From NCBI GenBank assembly GCA_033675545.1, contig JAWDGP010000454.1:30001-94000 (forward strand): 64,000 nucleotides of DNA. Reading direction: 5' to 3'. This stretch comes from Elysia crispata. Taxonomy: Eukaryota; Mollusca; Gastropoda; Plakobranchidae. Positions within the stretch are counted from its first letter, which is position 1; each line of letters opens with the position of its first letter. Below, in pieces: positions 1 to 13,101 of the stretch. The notes below the pieces were generated by a model. It was not told where the DNA came from. It did no database searches and was given only the letters and a program-made list of their open reading frames with translations. The translations under genes were made by a program, and so were the position numbers.

Positions 1-1117
1 GAGTGAAAAAGTCAGACAGACATACAGACAGACAGACAGACGCAAAGAGTGGTGGGGAGGGACGGTGGAGTAAAATTACTCTAATATTATGAACAAAAAC
101 CGGAACATAATACACATAATTATACAAGTTATGAAAGAACAAAGGCAGAGAAATAAATATACCCAGACGCACAGACACAGGCAGACAGACATGCACTACT
201 TCCGACCATCTGGCATGAAGTAATCAGGTTAATTCAGATATATCAAAAAAGATAATAATTTTTTAATAAATATGCAAAAATAGGTGTGATGGGGAGGGAC
301 ATGAGGTCTCGAATCTTTTATGATGCAAGGTCGAATCCAAAACTTCCATCTGCACGGGCTATCGAACGGATCTCTAGAGGATCCAAATAACTGACGAGTT
401 GAAATCTTTGGAGAGAGTCTGAGTTGTCCGAAAAAAAAAAAACCGTTTTCGAAGATTTTGACAAGAAAGTAGTGCAAAAGACAAAAAGATTAGATAATAG
501 GCTGAATAATATCATGAAGAAAGGTGCAGCTAAGCAAAAGACAGTTTGTATTTCCCTTATGATACTCTAAGAAAGCCGTAAGGATGGAGACAGAGAGAGA
601 GATAGACAGACATATGCAAAGAGTGGTTTGGGGGGGAGGGGAGTGAAATTAGTCCTATGTACGAGTATACGTATACAAGTTGTGAGTTCAAGTTGCGGAC
701 TGTTTTATAAATATATATATATATTACAAAGCCTTAAGGGGTGTTCAACGGCTTAGAACTATCTTTTGTTTTGAATTTCACCATTTACGGTGTATCTTGT
801 ATGACGTTTCAGTAGGTGTACCGGTAAACAAACAAACAAACAAAGAAAAAAACTTTTGATACTAAAATTGTTCTTTTATTTTTTTCCTATTCGTTTTTAC
901 TCTTCACTGCTATGCATTTATTTCGCTCCTAGCTTTTTAATTATTTTTTTTTTCACAAATACAGTAAAAATGTCTCGATAGTTTATATTATTGTGTTAAG
1001 AAAACTACATTAGAATAAAAAAAAATCTCTGTTGCCTTCTATTGAGATACTTCGTAAGAGACTTTCTCTAACAATGGAAGAGCTCTATGTCTCTCAATCG
1101 AGACTTTCTTTCATATA
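1..1117. other. Intergenic, no gene seen; CAGA-rich and purine-rich DNA
   Basis: No convincing exon is visible. Short CAGA tracts occur near 10-45 and 180-192. A block near 25-90 (CAGACA tract, then 'gcaaagagtgg', a G-rich run and 'agtgaaatta'-like sequence) is imperfectly repeated near 590-655. This looks like a local duplication. A short AACA run lies near 829-843. Confidence 0.6.
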
Positions 1118-1354
1118 CAGGTTAAGTCACCGAAGTGAACAAATTTTTACAGTAAGTGTAAGAGTTCGCTATATCATTTAACTACCGTATTTGCCAGAGT
1201 TAGGACAATAGATATTTTGGTTGTGGTGGCTTATAGACTGAATTATAAGTGCGTTCTAAGTACAATTCTGTCCTAACTATGCGCAAAAGTTAACAGAAAA
1301 AGATCATTGCAACTCAAACATGAAAAAGTTTGTTCACTTCGGTGACTTGGTCTG
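1118..1354. mobile_element. MITE with about 31-bp TIRs, TA/CAG...CTG/TA ends
   Basis: The left end (1118-1148) and the right end (1324-1354) are inverted repeats with about four mismatches in 31 positions. The shared core is AAGTCACCGAAGTGAACAAA. The element is bounded by TA on both sides and starts CAG and ends CTG, the end structure typical of Tc1/mariner-IS630 superfamily elements. A second internal inverted pair (AGTTAGGACA at about 1199 and its complement at about 1268) would extend the hairpin. There is no coding capacity, so this is a non-autonomous element. Confidence 0.7.
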
Positions 1355-1358
1355 TATA

Positions 1359-3107
<1,749 letters not shown>

Positions 3108-4190
3108 AGAAGAGAAAAAAAAACCCACGATTTCACCAAAATACGGCTGCTTTGCTTTTACAACAAACTCACTCATTCTAGTTAAGTTATGCAAGCCCCT
3201 TTCCCTTTCCCCTAGGCCACCTCTGTAGTAGCGGTGATCAATTATGAGAACCAACAGTCCCCACAGCTACTACTCCCGACCTCTCGTACGTGAATGATTC
3301 AGGGAGGTACAAATACCTTTGTATCTCGGAACACAATTATCGGACAAACCCGCTACTGCTCAATTTCATCCTCCGACTCAAGAGATTTTCTTTTATTCTA
3401 GTCTATTAGCCAGGAGGTTAAAGATCACCCTGTATGTAACTCAAAGGTTGTCCAACTGGACGTAGGGAAGTTATGTTTTATGATGAGTTTTCCACGCAAT
3501 AGCAAAGATTTAAAATTAGTAGGTCTAGATTGTTTACGTCGTCTAAAATCTATCATGAAAGTTTGATGGGGGAAGTATATATTTTATTGTAAGACTTGAT
3601 TCCCCCCCCCCTTTTTTTTTACTCCTTTCCCCACCCAAAATCAGACTTTGAGATTGATATAGCTCACGTGAACATTTATTTAAATTCATATGATCAATAA
3701 CCATAACGAAAAAATCAGGATCAACAACAAAACAACATGAAAAACAACAATTGCAAAATCACTACCATCACCATCAGTACCTCTACCACCACCACCATCA
3801 ACAACAACAACAACAAGAGAACAGCAACAGCAGCAAAAACAACATACATAAAAGCAGGACTTTTTTAGACATATAGAACTGATGTTAGAATGAAAAAGAG
3901 TTTCTCACAATGTATGTGTGTGTTTGCTTTTTGTTTTGTTCTGTTTTTTCTTTTCTAAATTTCTCTCTTACCTTTCTGGACTCTAAAGGATCGGTGATGC
4001 TATAATGTTTTTGTACATTTTCTTCTACTTTCACTATTGTAGTTTTAACAGCATTTTAATACTTAACAGCAGTTGTGTGAATAGGTATTAGGTCTTTGCT
4101 GTATTGTTAAGACTTCTAGATGAGATGTATATAATTACAATATTTACATGGAGAATATCCTATATAATTTTGTATATAAATTATGCATAT
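3108..4190. other. Intergenic or upstream intron; no exon recognised
   Basis: Mixed AT-rich sequence with a C/T homopolymer run near 3602-3620 and a CAA/CAC-rich stretch near 3770-3845. It lies upstream of the cysteine-rich exon at 4673, so it may be intron of that gene, whose earlier exons are not seen. Confidence 0.5.
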
Positions 4191-4199
4191 ATATGCATT

Positions 4200-4432
4200 T
4201 ATGTATGTATGTATGTATGTATGTATGTATGTATGTATGTATGTATGTATGTATGTATGTATGTATGTATGTATGTATGTATGTATGTATGTATGTATGT
4301 ATGTATGTATGTATGTATGTATGTATGTACGTACGTACGTATGTATGAATGTGTGTGTGTATGTATGTATGTACGAGTATGTATGTATGTATGTATGTAT
4401 GTATGTATGTATGTATGTATGTATGTATGTGC
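4200..4432. repeat. Microsatellite (GTAT)n
   Basis: An almost pure tetranucleotide GTAT run of about 130 bp is followed by an imperfect stretch (GTAC and GTGT variants) and a second pure run at about 4381-4429. Met-Tyr-Val-Cys frames across it are repeat artefacts. Confidence 0.95.
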
Positions 4433-4672
4433 GTGTGCAGGTTTGGTTTTTTTTTAACCTTAGAGTCTTTATTTTTGATTATTCGTCTATTTGTCTATTT
4501 CATCGCTCCTTGTGGAATTTTTATTTCGCAAACAAAAATTTTCCCGATAAATAGCATTAGGCCTACAATGCATCCATTATTTGTTTCTAACCTATAAAAC
4601 AAACTCAAGATTAATACTCATTCTATTGCCTCCCGCTCCCTGACCCCCCTGACCTCCGTCCTCTCCACCCAG

Positions 4673-7522
4673 TTGACGGCAGCCGATGCTCCTGGTCTAA
4701 CGAGGACTGCAGGGAGAACTCCGACTGTTGCAGCAAGTCCTGCCACAAGGCTCACGAGGGCACCAACCCGCGCTGCCGCCACAGTACGCTAGGGGAGCCT
4801 TGCGTCTTTGACTACCACTGCCAGGTGAGAGGGGCCCGGGGCTTAGGGCCGGTTAGGATGTGGCAATTTTTGTCCTATGGGATTTGACATAGGGTAAAGT
4901 CAGTCAGTGCAGATGGGATTTGACATAGTGTAAGGTCTGTCAGTACAGATGGGATTTGACATAGTGTACAGTCTGTCCGTACAGATGGGATTATACATAG
5001 TGTACAGTCTGTCAGTGCAGATGGGATTTGACATAGTATACAGTCTGTCAGTGAGGATGGGATTTGACAAAGTGTACAGTCTGTCAGTGCAGATGCGATT
5101 TGACATAATGATCAGTCTGTCAGTGCAGATGGGATTTGACATAGTGTACAGTCTGTCAGTGCAGATGGGATTTGACATAGTGTACAGTCTGTCAGTGAAG
5201 ATGGGATTTGACACATCCTGTCAGTACAGATGAGATTATACATAGTGTACAGTCTGTCAATGCAGATGACATAGTGTACAGTCTGTCAGTGCAGATGGGG
5301 ATTTCACATAGTGTAAAGTTCTTCGGTAAAAATGGGATTTGACATAGTGTACAGTCTGTCAGTGCAGATGGGATTTGACACATCCTGTCAGTACAGATGG
5401 GATTATACATAGTGTACAGTCTGTCAGTGCAGATGACATAGTGTACAGTCTGTCAGTGCAGATGGGATTTCACATAGTGTAAAGTTCTTCGGTAAAAATG
5501 AGATTAGACATAGTGTACGTCAGTGCAGATTGGATTTCACATAGTGTAAAGTTCTTCGGTGAAAATGGGATTTCACATAGTCTAAAGTTCTTCGGTAAAA
5601 ATGAGATTTGACATAGTGTACAGTCTGTCAGTACAGATGGGATTTGACATAGTGTACAGTCTGTCAGTGCTGATGGGATTTGACATAGTGTACAGTCTGT
5701 CAGTGCAGATGGAATTTGACATAGTGTACAGTCTGTCAGTGCAGATGGGATTTGACATAGTGTACAGTCTGTCAGTGCAGATGGGATTTGACATAGTGTA
5801 CAGTCTGTCAGTGCAGATGGGATTTGACATAGTGTACAGTCTGTCAGTGCAGATGGGATTTGACACATCCTGTCAGTACAGATGGGATTATACATAGTGT
5901 ACAGTCTGTCAGTACAGAGGACATAGTGTACAGTCTGTCAGTGCAGATGGGATTTCACATAGTGTAAAGTTCTTCGGTAAAAATGGGATTTGACATAGTG
6001 TACAGTCTGTCAGTGCTGATGGGATTTGACATAGTGTACAGTCTGTCAGTGCTGATGGGATTTGACATAGTGTACAGTCTGTCAGTGCTGATGGGATTTG
6101 ACATAGTGTACAGTCTGTCAGTGCTGATGGGATTTGACATAGTGTACAGTCTGTCAGTGCAGATGGAATTTGACATAGTGTACAGTCTGTCAGTGCTGAT
6201 GGGATTTGACATAGTGTACAGTCTGTCAGTGCTGATGGGATTTGACATAGTGTACAGTCTGTCAGTGCTGATGGGATTTGACATAGTGTACAGTCTGTCA
6301 GTGCTGATGGGATTTGACATAGTGAACAGTCTGTCAGTGCTGATGGGATGTGACATAGTGTACAGTCTGTCAGTGCAGATGGCATTTGACATAGTGTACA
6401 GTCTGTCAGTGCTGATGGGATTTGACATAGTGTAAAGTCTGTCAGTGCAGATGGGATTTGACACATCCTGTCAGTGCAGATGGGATTTGACATAGTGTAC
6501 AGTCTGTCAGTGCAGATGGGATTTGACACATCCTGTCAGTGCAGATGGGATTTGACATAGTGCACAGTCTGTCAGTGCAGATGACATAGTGTACAGTCTG
6601 TCAGTGCAGATGGTATTTGACATAGTGTACAGTCTGTCAGTGCTGATGGGATTTGACATAGTGTACAGTCTGTCAGTGCTGATGGGATTTGACATAGTGT
6701 ACTGTCTGTCAGTGCTGATGGGATTTGACATAGTGTACAGTCTGTCAGTGCTGATGGGATTGGACATGGTGAACAGTCTTTCAGTGCAGATGGGATTTGA
6801 CATAGTGTACAGTCTGTCAGTGCAGATGGGATTTGACACAGTGTAAGGTCTGTCAGTGCAGATGGGATTTGACATAGTGTACAGTCTGTCAGTGCAGATG
6901 GGATTTGACATAGTGTAAGGTCTGTAAGTGCAGATGGGATTTGACATAGTGCTCACTCAATTAGCACAATACAAAATGGGATTTGACACATGATACAATC
7001 GGTATAAATAAGATTTGTGATTTGTTTACCTTGTAGCTGTAAGACTTTCTGTATTCATCAACTCCTTGTTTCTATTTTATCAAAAGAGATTTTTTACGTG
7101 GTATGGAAGCAGTTCCTTATGCACGCATGTGCAATAGGCTCTATCTAACCATTCTTTACCTTGACATATCTCAGGACAGCCTAGAATGCGGCACTTACTA
7201 CAATTGCTGCTCTCCATACTGGAAGATGTGCATCAAGGACAACGACTGCTGCAACTCCAATCACGTTTGCAGACCAGCCGATGGCTTTGATTACGACAGA
7301 TGCCTCTGGCCGAGTGCGGCCAACAGACACAGCCCATGGTTATCTCCCCTTCTGCTGCTTTCTCTATTTTTGTCGTCTGCTCTCGCGCAGTGGTACTCGG
7401 CGCCATCTTTAACAGACGTTTTTCTTTCTTGTAAGGCTAATATCCTGTTCAGTTTATCCGCTTTGGTCTACGTGGCCGTGTATTGCGTCGGCGGGGATAT
7501 ATCGTATGGCGCTGTCGGTTGA
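4673..7522 (+). CDS. Cysteine-rich, cystine-knot-like, probably membrane-anchored protein (3' part, two exons)
   Basis: Exons 4673-4824 and 7175-7522 are joined in phase 0. A pyrimidine-rich acceptor ends in CAG before 4673, the donor is CAG|GTGAGA, and the next acceptor is CTCAG at 7170-7174. The first exon enters in phase 1, so upstream exons exist that I cannot find. The first exon has cysteine spacing C-x6-C-x5-CC-x3-C-x10-C, the classic inhibitor-cystine-knot arrangement, followed by two more cysteines. The second exon adds a related cluster (C-x5-CC-x6-C-x5-CC-x5-C). The C-terminus has a strongly hydrophobic Leu-rich stretch (codons near 7338-7390) and a second weaker one near 7438-7490, which suggests a membrane anchor. 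The stop is TGA at 7520-7522. I do not recognise the family. The fold occurs in toxins but also in many ordinary secreted and surface proteins, and a membrane-anchored multi-module form does not look like a venom peptide. Confidence 0.7.
4875..6990. repeat. Minisatellite, 36-bp unit, about 55-60 copies (intronic)
   Basis: Tandem units contain GGGATTTGACATAGTG followed by TACAGTCTGTCAGTGC. The array starts about 50 bp after the donor of the cysteine-rich exon. Most units are 36 bp. Shortened and variant units (GACACATCCTGTCAG, TTATACATAG, AAAGTTCTTCGGTAAAAATG) recur as a block. Because 36 is divisible by 3 the array is open in several frames on both strands, but it lies between two phase-matched exons and is intron. 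Confidence 0.95.
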
Positions 7523-8590
7523 CGTCTGCCCTAAAAGGGATACATGACTTTTGTGCTGTTGAAACTGACGTCTCGCGTTCTGTTTCCTGAAAGATGAGTT
7601 CATTTTCCATGGGGGGACTGTTCGAACAACTCTTTCTGTTATGCTTCTTTAGAATACATACATATATATATATATATACATTATACAGTCTAAAGGTTGT
7701 AACGAGAATATTAAACTTAGTTTTCGTTTCAATAATTTGATAAGAAGATATATGTAATAACAAAAAAGTCTTCATTGGAGTTTTTTTTATTATTATTTAT
7801 AAGATCAAGACGAGTTTCGAGAAGAAAAGAAAAAAAAAATAAGAAATACTTCTTCACCTTGTAAGCTGTTGAACCAAAATCCATTCCTATAGTTCCGTCA
7901 GTTGTAAAGAATTACATGCGTTTTGATTTTGATCTCACTTTACTGAGATAAAAGTTTATAAGGTTTATCTTACACTAAAGAAACTAGTCAGAAATAATGC
8001 ATTTATCAAGACCATTTTTCCCTCAGAAAAACTAACACTAGTACAGTGCAAAAATACATGTACATCTAAGTACATCAAAATTGCCAACTGCTAGAGGAGT
8101 AATCAAGTTAAACACTTTGCTTGTTTTCGTGTGAAGGAGAAAATGAATGATGCAATGTGTGGTGTTTTTTTTTTTTTTTTTATCCTGTAGAGGAAGGAAT
8201 CAATGTCTCTCGGGAAATCGACTAATTCTGTATTTTCCAAATCTATTTTTAAGATCTTTTTAAACCCATAATAAGCTTGCGATGCCCGCAAAAAGTTCAT
8301 AATGGTGCGCTGCCTTTCTGGAATTCATAGCTGCGCATTTATTTCAACGTACATGCATTATGATAATGAACTTCAGATCTATTAATAGGTTTGGATTCTA
8401 CAAAATTAGACAACTACATCACAACATGTGTATTCCTATTGTACATGGAGCTTGACGGAACTCTAGGTCAGCTTTGTCGTAATTTGTATAAATCTATGTA
8501 AATACTATAACCAAAGACCAGATTATCTACAAATTATTACCTCACTTCCTCAGATCACTCAGATCCCAAGAGCTCTGTTCGCTCGATTCC
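7523..8590. other. 3' flank/UTR and intergenic; dispersed repeat at 8205-8440
   Basis: No gene is seen after the cysteine-rich protein. The part from about 8205 to 8440 is a diverged copy, in the same orientation, of the segment at about 41095-41275. Both share GGGAAATC, the CTCTG/TTCTG block, CGCAAAAAG, TGCGCTGC, GGAATTCATAG and TTATTTCAAC in the same order. Confidence 0.5.
7710..7715 (+). promoter_or_regulatory. Candidate poly(A) signal ATTAAA of the cysteine-rich gene
   Basis: ATTAAA lies about 190 nt after the stop codon at 7520-7522. This is a weak single-motif call. Confidence 0.3.
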
Positions 8591-8960
8591 TTTCTGAATG
8601 TAATACTTTGAGAAATCCACTTTAAGTCAACTGGCTTAAAGGGAATTCTTGCATACTGTGAGAAATTCACTTTAAGTCAACTTACGTAAAGGGAATTCTT
8701 GCATACTGTAAAAAATCCACTTTAAGTCAACTTACGTAAAGGGAATTCTTGCATACTGTAAAAAATCCACTTTAAGTCAACTTACGTAAAGGGAATTCTT
8801 GCATACTGTAAAAAATCCACTTTAAGTCAACGTACGTAAAGGGAATTCTTGCATACTGTAAAAAATCCACTTTAAGTCAACTCGCTTACGAAGAATTCTT
8901 GCATACTGTGAGAAACCCTCTTTAGTGTCAACTCGCTTAAAGGAAATTCTTGCATTTTCT
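8590..8960. repeat. Minisatellite, about 50-bp unit, about 7 copies
   Basis: Units contain CACTTTAAGTCAAC, TACGTAAAGGGAATTCTTGC and ATACTGTAAAAAATC. The first and last copies are more diverged. The repeats are directly adjacent with no unique spacers, so this is not CRISPR-like. Confidence 0.9.
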
Positions 8961-10481
8961 TTTTAAAAATATATTTTATACACTGTAAGCTCTTGTTTAG
9001 AATCAACCGGTTATTCTGGACCCGAGGTGCTGACTGTAATTGTTATGATATTGTACTATGTCACAATATTCACAACCTCTTTTGATACGTGTTAATATTG
9101 TTATAAAATCTACCAATGTGTATCAGTCATTACATGTAGCTGCTGCTATCACTGTCAGTGTAAGTACAATTACATTTACGTGTAGATAGCTGTTTTATTT
9201 CGTGGTGGTCCCACGCATTCTGAATTTTGATTCATCTAGTTGTGCATTGACTTCCTATTGTTTAGTTTTTTTAAAACTGATCGTGATATTTATCTCTGTT
9301 GACAGTACATGTATGTAATATAATTTGCTAGGTAATCAACTGTATGTCCTGAACCCAATCCAAATGAGTCACATGTCACTAATGAAATATATCAAGGTGT
9401 GGGCGTTAAAAACAATGCGTTGTTCTACTTTTCTAAATATACATGTATGCACAAAAGTATTGACTGTCTTGTGAACGAAGCTTGTGTGAAACCGAAGTTA
9501 CTGTGTGTAATTTATAAAACATGTAGCGAAAATTCCTCAAGAGCCGGTTTGCGTGCTTGAGCCCGAAATGTGTTTCATGCTCGCACGGGATGTGGATTAA
9601 ACAAAAAAAAAACAAAAAAAAAAAAAAACCTGAAAGTATTAGGATGTAAACGTTAAGTAAGATATTTTATCCTCATTTCCCGATTTTTTAAAATAGAAAA
9701 ACAGTGAGGAATTTATTTAAAGTGTTCTTATGCTTTTTTCACCATATTCATTTTAAAAAATTCTACGTTGTGACTCATTGGGACTGTGTAGTAGACATCG
9801 GATAGTCTATGTTTGGTTTTTGTACATACTGAAAATACACGTACATGTAGTAAGGAATAATGATTAAAAAACCACAATGCTGTATTTTCTTCACTCACTT
9901 CACCTGAACTACCATGACTTTTGTTCCCCTAAATACTGTATCTCACACTCAGATTTCAAATTCATACATAATTTATTAATTATACAACATAGCCCATGTA
10001 GACCACAGTGTAACGGCAACATAACATTTTTTTTTGTATTTATTTATTTATCCGCTCTGTTTTACTACTGTTATCTTTAAGTAAAATTCATGTAGCAATT
10101 TGATAGCAAGAGGAATGACACTGGAACATCATAGCTTTAGTCATGGATGTCATGTACATATAAAACAACTGGTATAGTTGAATCTTAGACTAGCCTTTAT
10201 CTTATAGCATGATTTACAAAGGCCATGCCCATTACTTAGTCACGTTATTCTGCTTTTATTACCTTGATGAAATAGAGCAATGATGATTTATACCATCTTT
10301 TAGTTTTACTTTACACTGGCGAAATTGTGAACTACAAGAATCTTATTTTAATTCATATTCCCAACAATAAATCTTCAAGTTTCCCACGTTTCAAAATCTG
10401 GCGTCAAAGTTACAATGGTGAAGAAATCACAATCATCCATTTTTCATGGAAAAAGCAAAGTTTTTGCAGCTTATATTTATA

Positions 10482-10551
<70 letters not shown>

Positions 10552-13101
10552 ATTATTATATTCTTTCTAAATGCAGGGCGATTTGAATAACCAGGCTTGA
10601 ACTTATTAAAGTTTTTAATGTCTTTGTCCTCACAAACATAAAGATAAAATTCTGTCCCCGCAGAGATTGGAAAATCCAAACATCACAATTTGCCACAAAA
10701 ATTCACCCAAAAATGTGTAGTAAGATTTTTTGTATCTGTAAACCATAATAAAATTTTTGGCAAATTTTGCCAGGTTTTTATTTACCCTTAGTAAAAAGAT
10801 TAAAGAATTTGAAAGATTTTTTTTTTCGCAAGTGAGTGGCTATCCGTACAGTTATCTAAAATTTTACACAAAAACTGATTGCATTGCAGTTAAATAAAAA
10901 GCATCAATATAAATTATAATGAATATTTTTCCACCGTTAGTTCTTCAACCACAGCATTAAACTACCAGAATTTACAAGCCGTAAAGAAGAAACTGTAAAT
11001 GTCAAAAATATTTTAAATGAAGGAAAAGAAAACCTACAATAAAATATGTGTGCAGTATATTTCACAGAACACAAACCCTGGAGTCTTCAATAGGGATTTC
11101 TACTCTTAACATTAACAAAACATTTGCAAGAAGAAAAAGAACAAGAGGAAGATGAAAAGGCTAGGGAAAAAATTAACCCATTGAAAATTAAATAATTAAA
11201 AAAAAAAGGTTTATTGTACTTTTTTTTTAAAATTGATCAAAATAGAATAGGTGTATTGAGATAACTATCTATTTCAAGGCGAGTAATCATGAATTTTTTT
11301 TTAGCTATATCTTGTATAAAGATGATTGAAAGGTATGAAACTCAACACCCAAAGATAGTGGCATAAAATCGCAAAAGAGGTAGTTCCAGGATTCATTGAA
11401 AATTTGTTTCGACCAGTGCGTGGCCATTTCATTAGATAAGTTTATTGAATGTGATGCACTATTTTTTTTAAAAAAGAAACGTCCTAAACATGAATGCTAG
11501 AGATAGGAACTTTAAGAGGCTAAATATGTTATCATGCTTTCTATCTAAATCTAAATTAGAACTATGTATATGTTTATCTAACTCTAAGTCTAGCTCTAGA
11601 TCTAAATCTAAATCTAGATTCCCTAGATCTGTACATTACTGCAAGCTGTGCACAATCCTGGAAGTACAGAATATTAAATTTAAATGCACATTGTCCAATC
11701 AATATAGAGATATGATTGTCTCTGTTTAGCAGTTTAGTGCAGAGCTAGTGTATTTTACAAGAAAAAATTCAATGACGATAAACAGATTTCAATAGAAAGC
11801 CAGGAAGCTACTGTTGAATGTAATTAGATTCTTATTCGTCATGTACATAGTTTCATAAATGCCTGAACAAGTTTTTTTTTTTTAAACAGCTGCTTATGAT
11901 GTCATGTAGAAATGGCTGTTTTAATCTTTTACTCCTCTCATACAAGAGAGTTTACAAATAAAACACTCTCCACAGTTATTTGACCTGGGCTGAAACTCTT
12001 TTCTACCTTGCTTTTCTCGAGTACCAAAAGATTAAGAAAACAAAAATAAGAAGGAAAATATTTTAGTTGAAAAAGGCAAAATTTGTGATAATTTGCTGAG
12101 AGTTGGAAAAATTGCAGCCTCGATTTCTGCGAGGACAGACTATAGATACTGGTTTATAGATGTGGCATAGATTTGCACCACTAGGGCCAGTGAAATAAAA
12201 TGTACTAGCACTTCTCCAGTATGCTTGATGCCCATTCCAAAAGAAGTTGTTTGCTATCATTGGAAAATTCTTTTTACCTTTGTTAATAGTAATAGAGGCC
12301 CTGTGCAAAGATTTTGATGAAATACCCTCTATGATACCCCATCTATGCAGTCAATTCTTTCAATATGCCAGCCAAAAGCCAAAATATGCTTACAAGGTGT
12401 CAAGTGAAGAACGTTATAATTAGTGTTCTATCAGATATATGGTATTGAATGAGCATCATGTTTACTACATGTACAAAGAACAAAAGATGTAGCAAGAAAA
12501 AACAAATGCATGAACAAAGAAGCAAATCAAACGTAAGACAAAGGCAGATAAGTTAAGGAATTTTTAATGCGAAAGTGAACTATCACACAATTAGAATATG
12601 ACAAATGGAAGCAACAAAAAGGTGGCAAAAGTTAAAACCCCTGATCATTCTGGTATTGACAAACTTTGATAAGATATCGAGTTTGAGAGGCCAAACATGC
12701 TAATCACTTTATTCAAAAGAAAATAGATAAATAAACACAGATTATTTCTAATTCTTTAAACCTTAAGAAAGGTTCATCATATTAAAAAAAACAACAAAGG
12801 AGCAATTTAAAGATGTAATACTTTCTCTTCTTTAAAACTTCTTGATGCCTCATCCTAAATGTTGTATGCTACATAACCCCGCACAAGATGAATTGATTAA
12901 AAAAACATAAAAAAATGTATAAAACACAAACATAAATTCAAAACCAATCACAGATGCAGTCCCCTCCCCATACTCACACTAATATCTCTTAGTTCATTTT
13001 TTATGCAGATTGCAACCTTCAAGGCAAATCTTATAACTAAGTAGCCCATGCTAGCCTCCCATACCAGCACACACAACACACTACCCAACACACGCAGAAG
13101 G
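8961..13101. other. Intergenic and CCT5 3' flank; (TA)n at 10472-10560; no gene seen
   Basis: AT-rich DNA with short frames only. It contains a TA dinucleotide run (about 10472-10548) followed by ATT repeats, and a patch at about 11540-11630 built from degenerate TCTAAA/TCTAGA hexamers. The right part must include the CCT5 3' UTR. TTTATT at 12708-12713 (AATAAA on the minus strand) is a possible poly(A) signal about 390 nt after the CCT5 stop. Confidence 0.5.
12708..12713 (-). promoter_or_regulatory. Candidate CCT5 poly(A) signal
   Basis: This reads AATAAA on the minus strand, about 390 nt beyond the stop codon. It is the clearest such hexamer I noticed downstream but is unconfirmed. Confidence 0.35.

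Noticed and set aside
4673-4824. Calling the cystine-knot-like exon a conotoxin
   Set aside because: Cysteine spacing alone is not specific. The protein has further modules and hydrophobic C-terminal segments, and no venom context is visible.
5909-6529. Repetitive open frames on both strands of the 36-bp array
   Set aside because: Same artefact of a period divisible by 3. It is intronic between phase-matched cysteine-rich exons.
8590-8960. CRISPR-like appearance of regular repeats
   Set aside because: Repeats are contiguous with no unique spacers, and the genome is animal.
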